Origin: CAZBUH01 sp964495095
GTDB lineage: Bacteria > Bacillota > Clostridia > Oscillospirales > Oscillospiraceae
Reading direction: 5' to 3'
Assembly (NCBI GenBank): GCA_964495095.1
Contig: CAZBUH010000050.1
Span: forward strand, 1 to 13,547
Length of the DNA: 13,547 nucleotides
Shown: positions 1-7,530 of the stretch, piece by piece
Position numbering within the stretch: the first letter of the stretch is position 1
Layout: the number at the start of each line of letters is the position of its first letter
Position numbers and translations under genes: made by a program
The notes under the pieces: model-generated
Told to the model about the DNA's origin: nothing
Database searches by the model: none
What the model saw: only the letters and a program-made list of their open reading frames with translations

Positions 1-1144
1 GGCAGATGACACGGGCTCCGATATAATCACCACCCATTTTGAATACCACTCCATGGAGGCAAACCTCTTAAAGCTGGACATGCTGGGCCACGATGACCCC
101 ACCATGATAAAAATGCTGGAGGATATGACGGGGGTGGACGCCCAGAAGATACCCATAGGCGACCCGGAGACAATGGGAATCTTTAAATCGGCCGAGCCTC
201 TGGGCCTCACAAACGACGACCCCATAATAGGAAAGACCGGCACCATCGGCATACCGGAGTTCGGCACATCCTTTACACGGCAGATGCTGGTGGACACCCA
301 GCCGGATAAATTCGACACGCTTGTGCGGCTCTCCGGCTTCTCCCACGGCACCGATGTGTGGCTCGGAAACGCCAAGGACCTTATCGCCTCCGGCACAGCC
401 AGCGTCAACGAGACGGTGGGCTGCCGCGATGATATTATGCTCTACCTTATATCCATGGGCATGGAGCCGAAGCTGGCCTTTAAGATAATGGAGGCCGTGC
501 GAAAGGGAAAGGTCAAAAAGAGCGGTTTCCCCGACGGCGCGGAGGAGAAAATGCGGGAGCTGGGAGTTCCCGACTGGTACATAGAGTCCTGCCGGAAGAT
601 AGCTTACCTTTTCCCAAAGGCCCACGCCGTGGCGTACGTCATGATGGCCTTCCGGATAGCCTGGTTTAAGGTGCACAAGCCCCTGGCGTTTTACAGCGCC
701 TATTTTTACCGCCGGAGCCAGAAGGACAGCTTCGACGCGGACATAATGACAAAGGGCGTGGACACGGTGCGTCTGAAGATACGGGAGATATCCGCAAACC
801 CTGACGCCACCGCCAAGGAGGAGGACCTTCTGACAACTCTGGAGGCCTGCTATGAGTTTTACATGCGGGGCTTTGAGTTTGCAAATATTGATCTTTACGA
901 CTCGGATGCGGTGAAATTCAAAATAGTCGATGATAAGCGTCTGCGACCGCCGTTTGTGGCCATAAGCGGCCTGGGAGAGACGGCGGCAAGGGATCTGGCT
1001 GAGCACAGAAACGACAGGGAGTTTATATCCATAGAGGATCTGTCCGCCTGCTGCTCCAAGGTGTCAAAGACGCATATTGAGCAGCTAAAGAGCCTGGGCG
1101 CTCTCAGGAATATGCCTGATACGAGCCAGATATCGCTGTTTTAA
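1..1144 (+). CDS. polC: DNA polymerase III PolC-type alpha subunit, C-terminal part (5' end outside window)
   Basis: Replicative DNA polymerase of low-GC Gram-positive type (PolC), acting at the fork. The frame is open from base 2, so about 380 residues of a protein usually near 1,440 residues are present. Visible family signatures are EYHSMEANLLKLDMLGHDDP at the start, SGFSHGTDVWLGNAKDLI, the GCRDDIMLYL stretch, and FPKAHAVAYVMMAFRIAWFK, all from the fingers and C-terminal polymerase region. The 3' end encodes QISLF just before the stop, which fits the beta-clamp-binding pentapeptide found at PolC C-termini. The ATG at 53 is internal, not the start. No terminator lies between it and the kinase gene 23 bp downstream, so read-through is likely. 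Identification is firm from remembered family motifs. Confidence 0.97.
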   Translation, partial: ADDTGSDIITTHFEYHSMEANLLKLDMLGHDDPTMIKMLEDMTGVDAQKIPIGDPETMGIFKSAEPLGLTNDDPIIGKTGTIGIPEFGTSFTRQMLVDTQPDKFDTLVRLSGFSHGTDVWLGNAKDLIASGTASVNETVGCRDDIMLYLISMGMEPKLAFKIMEAVRKGKVKKSGFPDGAEEKMRELGVPDWYIESCRKIAYLFPKAHAVAYVMMAFRIAWFKVHKPLAFYSAYFYRRSQKDSFDADIMTKGVDTVRLKIREISANPDATAKEEDLLTTLEACYEFYMRGFEFANIDLYDSDAVKFKIVDDKRLRPPFVAISGLGETAARDLAEHRNDREFISIEDLSACCSKVSKTHIEQLKSLGALRNMPDTSQISLF

Positions 1145-1167
1145 GGCTTGATTGAAAGGAGAAAGCG

Positions 1168-2838
1168 ATGGAAAATATCGAGAGGCTTTGGCCCGGATGG
1201 AAGCCGGTAGGCGTCATAGGCGAGGGGCCCATAAGCAAGGTATATCTCGTAAAGAGCACTATGGACGGCGAGGACTACTATGCCGCGGTTAAGGTGCTCG
1301 CTGTCCCGCCGGAGCAGTATATGATAGACGCGGCCAAGGAGCAGGGCGTTACCGACGATATGCTCAAGAGCTATTTTGCCAAATTCCGCGAGGACCTTAA
1401 TTGGGAGGTCACCATGATGAAGGCGGTAAGCTCCGGCAATATCGCCACGGTGGATGCCATAGCCACGGTGGATGACGAAAATTCCATCGGCTGGACAGGC
1501 TATATCCGCACCGCCGTATATACGCCGCTCACAACGTATTTCAGCCTTAAAAAGCCGGGCCAGGACGCTGTGGTGCGTATGGGCTGCGAGCTGTGCGACG
1601 CGCTTATAGCCGGGAGCGATTACGGCGTTGTGCACGGGAATATAAAGCCTGAAAACGTGCTGGTGCTGGACTCCGGAATGTTTGTGCTGAGCGATTTCGG
1701 GGTGAGAAGATGTCTTGAAAAGGCGGGCTCCGCCCTTTTCAGAAATGAGCCTAAAAAATACGCCGCCCCCGAGGTGGAGGAGGACGGGCGCTACAGCGCC
1801 GCCTCGGATATATATTCCCTGGGCCTTGTGATGTACGGGGCATTAAACGGCTGGAAGCTGCCGGACAAGGATGAAATACCGGATATAGACGGAGTGGCGC
1901 CGGAGCTTATGGCCGTGCTTAAAAAGGCGCTCAACAGGAACCCCGTTGAACGCTACAGGACCGCCGGCGAGTTCAAGGCCGCCCTGAAATCTGTACCCGT
2001 GGCGGCAGGAGCGATACTCAGGGCTTCCGCCGTACCCACGGCAATGGCGGTGGCGGCCGTAAACAACGAAAAGGCAAAGCGTGCCGCCGCCGCAGTGGCT
2101 TCCGCCGCGACTGCGGTTGCCAGGAAGAAAAACGGGGAGAGCCTGAGGAAAGATACAGAGGTAAAGGAAGAGAAAAAACGATCGGGGAAAGCGCTGGGGA
2201 TAATCATATGTATCCTGCTTGCGGCAATACTCACAGCCGCCGTGCTTTTCATCCTGATACGCGCTCTTGACAGCGATGAGCCTGCGCCTACGCCGGTGGT
2301 GGAGATAACGCCCACGACGGAGTCCACGGCTGCAATTACCAGGGAGCCGACTCCTGCGGCTGAGCCAACCCCAACGCCCCTGTCCACGCCCGAGCCGACA
2401 CCCACGGCAGAGCCGACGCCTGAACCCACGCCCACGCCTGAGCCCACGGCGCAGCCCACTCCCGCGCCTACACCGCGGCCGACACCCCAGCCCACGCCTC
2501 AGCCTACACCGCAGCCTACGCCCACGCCTGAGCCGACGCCGCGGCCTGAGCCTGTGAACGACTATTACATACTTTCCAACTCCAGCGCCGAATACCTAAC
2601 TGAGGAGGATCTTGCTTCCCTCACCCAGGAGACGGCGACTTACGCCATAAACGAGATATACGCCCGCCATGGCAAGGTGTTCCGCTCCACGAGGCTGCAG
2701 AACTATTTCCTCTCCCAGAAGTGGTATACGCCGGACCCGAGCTATAACGAGCTTGTGAATCCCCAGTTTAACGAATTTGAGCAGGCGAATGTGGACGCCA
2801 TATACGCCTATCAGGTAGCTCAGGGCTGGAGAAGCTGA
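1168..2838 (+). CDS. Membrane-anchored Ser/Thr kinase-like protein (possible pseudokinase) with external YARHG domain
   Basis: 556 residues. Residues about 10-275 form a eukaryotic-type protein kinase fold: glycine loop IGEGPISKV (18-25), lysine K42 in AAVK, likely alpha-C Glu E80, catalytic loop HGNIKPEN (156-163), DFG (176-178), APE (200-202), SDIYSLG (213-219). The catalytic-loop Asp (HxD) is Asn158 (codon AAT at 1639-1641), so phosphotransfer may be weak or absent; the metal-binding N163 and DFG Asp remain. A basic, Ala-rich juxtamembrane part leads to one transmembrane helix (about 342-364), then a Thr-Pro/Glu-rich linker (about 371-463) and a C-terminal domain with AINEIYARHG (493-502), matching the YARHG family of extracytoplasmic domains. 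Expected topology: kinase inside, YARHG outside. The start is supported by AAAGGAG at 1155-1161, 6 bp upstream. Ligand and partner are unknown. Confidence 0.88.
   Translation: MENIERLWPGWKPVGVIGEGPISKVYLVKSTMDGEDYYAAVKVLAVPPEQYMIDAAKEQGVTDDMLKSYFAKFREDLNWEVTMMKAVSSGNIATVDAIATVDDENSIGWTGYIRTAVYTPLTTYFSLKKPGQDAVVRMGCELCDALIAGSDYGVVHGNIKPENVLVLDSGMFVLSDFGVRRCLEKAGSALFRNEPKKYAAPEVEEDGRYSAASDIYSLGLVMYGALNGWKLPDKDEIPDIDGVAPELMAVLKKALNRNPVERYRTAGEFKAALKSVPVAAGAILRASAVPTAMAVAAVNNEKAKRAAAAVASAATAVARKKNGESLRKDTEVKEEKKRSGKALGIIICILLAAILTAAVLFILIRALDSDEPAPTPVVEITPTTESTAAITREPTPAAEPTPTPLSTPEPTPTAEPTPEPTPTPEPTAQPTPAPTPRPTPQPTPQPTPQPTPTPEPTPRPEPVNDYYILSNSSAEYLTEEDLASLTQETATYAINEIYARHGKVFRSTRLQNYFLSQKWYTPDPSYNELVNPQFNEFEQANVDAIYAYQVAQGWRS
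2278..2556 (+). repeat. Pro/Thr/Glu-rich codon repeat (external linker of the kinase-like protein)
   Basis: In-frame low-complexity DNA coding for runs of PTPEPTP, PTPQPTP and similar, built from irregular 6- and 12-base units such as CCCACG and CCTGAGCCGACG. It lies just outside the transmembrane helix and probably acts as a flexible cell-wall-spanning spacer. Such tracts can change length by slippage or recombination, always in multiples of three if the gene is to survive. Confidence 0.85.
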
Positions 2839-2846
2839 ATAATTGC

Positions 2847-2875
2847 TTGACTTGCGCGTGCTAATATGGTAACGT
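2847..2875 (+). promoter_or_regulatory. Probable promoter of the his operon
   Basis: A -35-like TTGACT (2847-2852, 5 of 6 to consensus) is followed after 17 bp by TAACGT (2870-2875), a weak -10 carrying an upstream TG at 2867-2868 (extended -10). Transcription would begin near 2882, leaving a leader of about 30 nt before the first his start codon. That is too short for a T-box or an attenuator leader. Prediction by eye only. Confidence 0.55.
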
Positions 2876-2885
2876 ATTAGCACGC
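2856..2885. promoter_or_regulatory. Perfect 11-bp dyad over the his promoter, candidate operator
   Basis: GCGTGCTAATA (2856-2866) and TATTAGCACGC (2875-2885) are exact inverted copies separated by 8 bp. The dyad covers the promoter spacer, the -10 and the expected start site, which suits repressor binding better than termination, since no T-run follows. In Firmicutes, TrpR-superfamily repressors (YerC/HisR type) are among the regulators proposed for his operons; assigning this site to one of them is inference. Confidence 0.6.
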
Positions 2886-2914
2886 TAAAGTTTAGGCGCA
2901 TATGGGGTGTTTCA

Positions 2915-4531
2915 ATGGACGGATATATAATAAATATACCCGAGGGTACAAAGGACAGAATTTTTGAGGAGAGCCGCGCAAGGCGCAGTATAGAGGCCGC
3001 TATAGTCGGCGTTTTCACCGGGGCAGGCTACAGCGAGGTCATGACGCCGGAGGTGGAGTTTTACGACACCTTCCTCCAGTCGGGAAACCTGCTGCCCCAG
3101 GAGGCGATGCTGAAGGTCATCGACAGAAGCGGCAAAATACTGGTTATGCGGCCCGACAACACCACGCCGATTGCCAGGGTAGCCGCCACGAGGCTCCGGG
3201 GAAACGGCGGGGTCCAGCGGCTTTTTTATAATCAGACGGTTTTCAGAAGCGCCGCCGCCCACTCCGGCGGGGAGGGTGAGATTCCCCAGTGCGGCGTGGA
3301 GCTTATAGGCGTCTCCGGAATGGAGGGGGACGCGGAGGTAATACAGATAGCCGTCAGGGCAATGGACGCCTGCGGCGTTTCGGACTACCATATCGAGCTG
3401 GGCCACGCGGGCTTTTTTAAGGCTCTGGCGGCGGAGCTTGACATAGGCGGCGAGATGCTGGAAAAAATGCGCGGCCTTGTGGAAAACAAGAACTTTGCCG
3501 CTCTGTCCGATCTGCTGCTGCCTTACGGCGATGCGCCTGCGGCGGAGGCTATGAGGCGCCTGTCGCGGCTTTTCGGCGGCGAGGAGGTTTTGGACGAGGC
3601 GGAAAAGCTCACCAGGTCACAGGACGCACACCGGGCCATCAGCTATCTCCGTGGCCTCTACGGTAAGCTCCGGGAGATGGGCTGCGGCGGCAGGGTGCGC
3701 TTTGATTTGGGTATAGTTCACCATATAGACTACTACACCGGCGTGGTGTTCCGGGGCTATGTCCAGGGCGCCGCGGCGGACGTAATATCCGGCGGACGGT
3801 ACGATAACCTTTTAAGGAGCTTCGGGGCCGACGCGCCGGCCACGGGTTTTGCAATAAACACCGGGGCTGTGGAGGACGGCCTTAAAATCAAGGAGCAGCC
3901 CAAAAACGGCAGGCTGAGGATTGCCATTACAAAGGGGCGGCTGCTGGACGACTCCATGGAGCTTTTCGACAAAATGGGCCTGGACTCGTCCCCGGTGCGC
4001 TCGCCTGGGAGAAAGCTTGTCCACCAGATACCCAATTACGGAATCGACGTGGTTATGTCGAAGGCCCCGGACGTTATAACATACGTGGAGCATGGGGTCT
4101 GCGATTTGGGCATAGTGGGCAAGGATACCATACTTGAAAACGGCGGCTCTTTTTACGAGGTGCTGGACCTGGGCTTTGGAAAATGCCGGTTTGCCCTGGC
4201 GGTAAAGGAGGGCGACGATTTTTACGGCACTTATAAAAAGCGCGTCATAGCCTCAAAATATCCCCATGTGGCGGAGAGCTTTTTTGCCGCCAAGGGGATG
4301 GACGTTTCCGTTATAAAAATCGAAGGCTCAGTGGAGCTTGCGCCGCTTCTGGGCCTTGCGGACGGGATAGTGGATATTGTGGAGACAGGCTCCACCTTGA
4401 AGGCAAACGGCCTTGTGCCCGTGGAGACGGTGTGCGATATAAGCGCGAGGCTTATTGTGAACACGGCCAGCATGAAGCTGTACAGGGATGAGATAAAAGA
4501 TTTCATAGAGAGATGTGATAAAGCGTTATGA
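2915..4531 (+). CDS. hisZG: Fused ATP phosphoribosyltransferase: HisZ regulatory domain + HisG catalytic domain
   Basis: First enzyme of histidine synthesis: ATP + PRPP to phosphoribosyl-ATP + PPi, cytoplasmic. Residues 1 to about 324 are HisZ, a catalytically dead histidyl-tRNA-synthetase paralogue: INIPEGTKDRIFEE near the start, MRPDNTTPIARVA (78-90), CGVELIGVSGMEGDAE (126-141), FDLGIVHHIDYYTGVVF (263-279) and GGRYDNLLRSFG (293-304). After a linker of about 8 residues, 333-538 is a short-form HisG: RIAITKGRLL (335-344) and the PRPP-binding stretch DIVETGSTLKANGL (487-500). Short HisG and HisZ are usually separate proteins forming a hetero-octamer; here one uninterrupted frame joins them, fixing a 1:1 ratio. 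The start has a modest SD, GGGGTG at 2904-2909. It is the first gene of the operon, and its stop overlaps hisD. Confidence 0.95.
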   Translation: MDGYIINIPEGTKDRIFEESRARRSIEAAIVGVFTGAGYSEVMTPEVEFYDTFLQSGNLLPQEAMLKVIDRSGKILVMRPDNTTPIARVAATRLRGNGGVQRLFYNQTVFRSAAAHSGGEGEIPQCGVELIGVSGMEGDAEVIQIAVRAMDACGVSDYHIELGHAGFFKALAAELDIGGEMLEKMRGLVENKNFAALSDLLLPYGDAPAAEAMRRLSRLFGGEEVLDEAEKLTRSQDAHRAISYLRGLYGKLREMGCGGRVRFDLGIVHHIDYYTGVVFRGYVQGAAADVISGGRYDNLLRSFGADAPATGFAINTGAVEDGLKIKEQPKNGRLRIAITKGRLLDDSMELFDKMGLDSSPVRSPGRKLVHQIPNYGIDVVMSKAPDVITYVEHGVCDLGIVGKDTILENGGSFYEVLDLGFGKCRFALAVKEGDDFYGTYKKRVIASKYPHVAESFFAAKGMDVSVIKIEGSVELAPLLGLADGIVDIVETGSTLKANGLVPVETVCDISARLIVNTASMKLYRDEIKDFIERCDKAL

Positions 4532-5811
4532 TGGAAATCACGAGAGACAGGAACGGGGCCGTTGAGGCGCTTTTGCGCGATATGCAGGCAAGGGCCGCCG
4601 GGGTTAACGCCGATATATCAAAAACAGCCGCCGATGTTATGGAGGATGTGCGCCGGCGCGGCTTTGAGGCCGTTAAGGAGTATTCCCTCAAATTTGACGG
4701 CGCGGAGCCTTACGAGCTCACGGGAGACGACCTTGAGCGGGCCGCGGCACAGTGCGATAAGGGGCTTTACGCCGCTATGGAGCGCTCGGCGGAAAATATA
4801 AGGGACTATCAGTCAAGGCTTCTGCCGAAATCCTCAGAGTGGAAAGTGGGAAATTGCAGCCGGCTTGGCCAGGTGGTGCGGGGCCTTACACGGGTGGGCA
4901 TATACGTGCCCGGCGGAAGGGCCGCCTATCCCTCCTCCGTGCTTATGAACGCGATACCGGCCCGGGTGGCCGGTGTGGAGGAGATTATCATGGTGACGCC
5001 TCCCACGGAAAACCTCAATAACGCGGTGATGGCCGCGGCGAAAATCGCCGGGGTGGACCGGGTAATAGCTGTCGGCGGCACACAGGCCATAGGCGCCCTA
5101 ACATACGGCGCAGGATTTATACCGAAGGTGGACAAAATCGTCGGGCCGGGGAACGCTTATGTGGCAGCGGCAAAGCGCTTTGCCTTCGGCCAGATAGATA
5201 TAGACATGGTTGCGGGCCCCTCCGAGGTACTGGTAATAGCCGACGGCACGGCCGACCCAAAGTGGGTGGCCGCCGACCTTATGAGCCAGGCCGAGCACGA
5301 CGTGCTGGCCTCGGCCGTGCTTGTGACCACCTCCGAAAAAACGGCGGAGGAGACGAAAAAAGAAATAGAGCGGCAGCTTAAATATCTTGAGCGCCGGGAT
5401 ATAATAAAGTCGTCCCTGGAAAACTACGGGGCGGTGCTTCTGTGCGAAAGCCTGGAAAGGGCGTGCAGGATAGCAAATACGGTGGCCCCGGAGCATCTGG
5501 AGATAATGACGGAGAAGCCGGAAAAGCTGCTGCCCCTTATAAAGAACGCCGGGGCGGTGTTTGTGGGCAAAAATTCACCGGAGCCTCTGGGGGACTATAT
5601 GGCGGGGCCTAGCCATGTGCTGCCCACCTCCGGCACGGCCCGGTTTTTCTCGCCCCTCTCCGTTGACAGCTTCCTGAAAAAGATGAGCGTAATAAATTAC
5701 GGCTATGAGGATTTAAGGGACATACACGGGGATATTGTGGCCTTTGCCGGGGCCGAATCCTTGACAGCCCACGCAAATTCCATTAAAGTAAGATTCAGGG
5801 AGGCTGAGTAA
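4528..5811 (+). CDS. hisD: Histidinol dehydrogenase
   Basis: Oxidises L-histidinol to L-histidine in two NAD-dependent steps, the last reactions of the pathway. 427 residues, normal for the family. Conserved blocks are GGRAAYPSSVLMNAIPA (129-145), GPGNAYVAAAKR (206-217), MVAGPSEVLVIAD (227-239) and GDYMAGPSHVLPTSGTARF (355-373). Likely zinc ligands are Q254, H257, D356 and H415; the catalytic pair E322-H323 lies in APEHLEI. The start overlaps the hisZG stop by 4 bp (ATGA); a second ATG at 4531 is equally possible and would only remove one Met. No defects seen. Confidence 0.97.
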   Translation: MMEITRDRNGAVEALLRDMQARAAGVNADISKTAADVMEDVRRRGFEAVKEYSLKFDGAEPYELTGDDLERAAAQCDKGLYAAMERSAENIRDYQSRLLPKSSEWKVGNCSRLGQVVRGLTRVGIYVPGGRAAYPSSVLMNAIPARVAGVEEIIMVTPPTENLNNAVMAAAKIAGVDRVIAVGGTQAIGALTYGAGFIPKVDKIVGPGNAYVAAAKRFAFGQIDIDMVAGPSEVLVIADGTADPKWVAADLMSQAEHDVLASAVLVTTSEKTAEETKKEIERQLKYLERRDIIKSSLENYGAVLLCESLERACRIANTVAPEHLEIMTEKPEKLLPLIKNAGAVFVGKNSPEPLGDYMAGPSHVLPTSGTARFFSPLSVDSFLKKMSVINYGYEDLRDIHGDIVAFAGAESLTAHANSIKVRFREAE

Positions 5812-5812
5812 A

Positions 5813-6394
5813 ATGGCGAGAGAGGCCCTTATAGTAAGGAATACAAAGGAGACACAGATATCCGTAAAGCTCTCCCTTGAGGGCGGAAATGTGACTGTGG
5901 ACACCGGCATCGGTTTTTTCGACCACATGCTCAGCGCCCTGTTCTTTTACGCCGGCTTCGGCGCTGAAATAAGCGCGAAGGGGGACCTTTTCGTTGACGG
6001 CCACCACACCGTGGAGGATACGGGCATAGCCATAGGAAAGGCCATAAAGGAGGCCCTGGGCGAGAAAAAGGGAATACGCCGCTTTGGAAGCGCCTATGTG
6101 CCCATGGACGAGGCTTTGGCCTTTACGGCGCTGGATTTTTCCGGCAGGCCCTTTCTGGTGTTCGACGCACAGATGCCCCAGGAGAGGATCGGGGACTACG
6201 ACGCCTGCCTTACGGAGGAGTTTATGAGGGCGCTGGCTGTAAACGGCGGGATAACACTGCATCAGCGGTGCCTTTACGGGAAAAATGCACACCATATAAC
6301 GGAGGGGCTTTTCAAATCCCTGGGCCTCGCCGTTAAGGACGCCGTCAGGATAGACGGCGGCGGCGTTACAAGCACAAAAGGAGTTCTTGAATAA
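5813..6394 (+). CDS. hisB: Imidazoleglycerol-phosphate dehydratase (monofunctional)
   Basis: Dehydrates imidazole glycerol phosphate to imidazole acetol phosphate. 193 residues, the dehydratase domain alone, without the N-terminal phosphatase found in enterobacterial HisB. Manganese-binding motifs are present: DHM (37-39), HHTVED (64-69) and HHITE (160-164), plus PMDEALA (97-103) and DFSGRP (108-113). One oddity: Tyr46 lies where family members I recall carry His (HMLxxxxxH-G block); codon TAC at 5948-5950 is one change from CAC. SD AGGGAGG at 5797-5803; the start is 1 bp after the hisD stop. Confidence 0.96.
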   Translation: MAREALIVRNTKETQISVKLSLEGGNVTVDTGIGFFDHMLSALFFYAGFGAEISAKGDLFVDGHHTVEDTGIAIGKAIKEALGEKKGIRRFGSAYVPMDEALAFTALDFSGRPFLVFDAQMPQERIGDYDACLTEEFMRALAVNGGITLHQRCLYGKNAHHITEGLFKSLGLAVKDAVRIDGGGVTSTKGVLE

Positions 6395-7006
6395 ATGATA
6401 GCTGTGGTGGACTACGGCGCGGGGAATCTGATGAGCGTCACAAACGCCCTGAATTTCCTGGGCTTTGAAAACAGGATAGCGTCATCCCCTGAGGAGCTTA
6501 ATGAGGCGGATAAAATAATCCTGCCGGGCGTGGGCGCTTTTCCGGCGGCTATGAAAAACCTAAACGAGCGGGGCTTTACGGAGAGCCTGCGCCGGGAGGC
6601 GCTGGGCGGAAAGCCCGTTCTGGGCATCTGCCTCGGTATGCAGATGCTTTTTGAACTGGGGTATGAGATTGAGCCGTGCCCCGGCCTGGGGCTTATTCCC
6701 GGGCAGGTGCGCAGGATTGATACAAGCCTTAAGCTGCCCCACATTGGCTGGAACAGCCTGGAGATAAAAAAGCCCTGCGGCATATTAAAGGGCGTGGCCG
6801 ACGGGGAGTATGTCTATTTTGTCCACAGCTACTGCGGCGTCACGGAGAGCCGGTATTTAAACGCCACGGCGGACTACGGAGAGCATGTGGCGGGAGTGGT
6901 TTCAAACGGGAACGTGTACGGGTGCCAGTTCCACCCGGAGAAATCCGGCGTCACAGGGCTTAAGATACTGAAGAATTTTTGTGAACTGCGGGAGGAAACG
7001 CTGTGA
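6395..7006 (+). CDS. hisH: Imidazole glycerol phosphate synthase, glutaminase subunit
   Basis: Class I glutamine amidotransferase that supplies ammonia to HisF for closing the imidazole ring. 203 residues. Nucleophile C79 in GICLGMQMLFE (77-87), triad H180 and E182 in QFHPEKSG (178-185), oxyanion-region PGVGAF (44-49), and the HisH-specific HIGWNSLEI (116-124) and YFVHSY (141-146). It begins directly after the hisB stop; AAAGGAG at 6377-6383 is a somewhat distant SD. Its partner gene hisF lies two genes downstream. Confidence 0.96.
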   Translation: MIAVVDYGAGNLMSVTNALNFLGFENRIASSPEELNEADKIILPGVGAFPAAMKNLNERGFTESLRREALGGKPVLGICLGMQMLFELGYEIEPCPGLGLIPGQVRRIDTSLKLPHIGWNSLEIKKPCGILKGVADGEYVYFVHSYCGVTESRYLNATADYGEHVAGVVSNGNVYGCQFHPEKSGVTGLKILKNFCELREETL

Positions 7007-7530
7007 ATATATGGCATGACATGAATCCAAAGCGGATAAAGCCGGACGATTTCGTGGCGGTGATAGAAATTCCCAAGGGGAGCAAGAAAAAATACGAGAT
7101 GGATAAGGAGACGGGGCTTATAATCCTGGACCGTATACTCCACACCTCCACTCACTATCCGGCAAATTACGGCTTTATACCCCGTACCTACGGCGACGAC
7201 GGGGACCCGCTGGACGTGCTGGTGTTATGCAGCGAGGAGCTGGAGCCCATGACGCTGGTGAGGTGCTATCCCATCGGGGCTATAATAATGATGGACGGGG
7301 GAAAAAGGGACGAGAAGATAATTGCGATACCCTTCAGCGACCCCAACTATAACACTACAAACGACATATCTGAGCTTCCCGACCATATTTTTGACGAGAT
7401 GCGCCATTTCTTCACCGTTTACAAAATGCTGGAGGGCAAGGAGACGGTGGTTGACGACGTGGTGGACCACAAGACGGCTACTGAGATAGTCGAAAGCTGC
7501 ATAGCAAATTACAAGAGGGATTTCTGCTGA
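7003..7530 (+). CDS. ppa: Inorganic pyrophosphatase, family I, embedded in the his operon
   Basis: Hydrolyses PPi to two phosphates in the cytoplasm. 175 residues, typical of bacterial family I enzymes. Seen are the signature GDDGDPLDVLVL (64-75) with metal-binding D66, D68 and D71, the downstream pair D98 and D103 (MMDGGKRDEK), the lysine in IPKGSKKKYE (23-32), and YPANYGFIPRTYGDDGDP around 52-69. The start is GTG at 7003, with GGAGGA at 6991-6996 and a 4-bp overlap with the hisH stop. The hisA start overlaps its own stop by 1 bp, so translation is coupled on both sides. PPi is a product of both HisG and HisE, so the likely local role is to pull these steps forward; it may also be the general cellular enzyme. 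Confidence 0.95.
   Translation: MNIWHDMNPKRIKPDDFVAVIEIPKGSKKKYEMDKETGLIILDRILHTSTHYPANYGFIPRTYGDDGDPLDVLVLCSEELEPMTLVRCYPIGAIIMMDGGKRDEKIIAIPFSDPNYNTTNDISELPDHIFDEMRHFFTVYKMLEGKETVVDDVVDHKTATEIVESCIANYKRDFC

Noticed and set aside
68..1006. Long open frame on the - strand opposite polC
   Set aside because: It mirrors the polC codons, has no recognisable protein motifs and no SD, and polC is certain.
1953..2495. Gly/Val-rich open frame on the - strand opposite the kinase-like gene
   Set aside because: Its repeats are only the complement of the Pro/Thr codon tract of the real gene.
2886..2914. Possible T-box or attenuator leader before hisZG
   Set aside because: Only about 30 nt separate the predicted start site and the start codon, with no specifier stem, T-box sequence or terminator.
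2904..2917. Similar GGTGTT-YC-RATG context before hisZG and before the activase at 11295
   Set aside because: The shared part is a weak SD plus a start codon, seen only twice, so not evidence for a common leader element.
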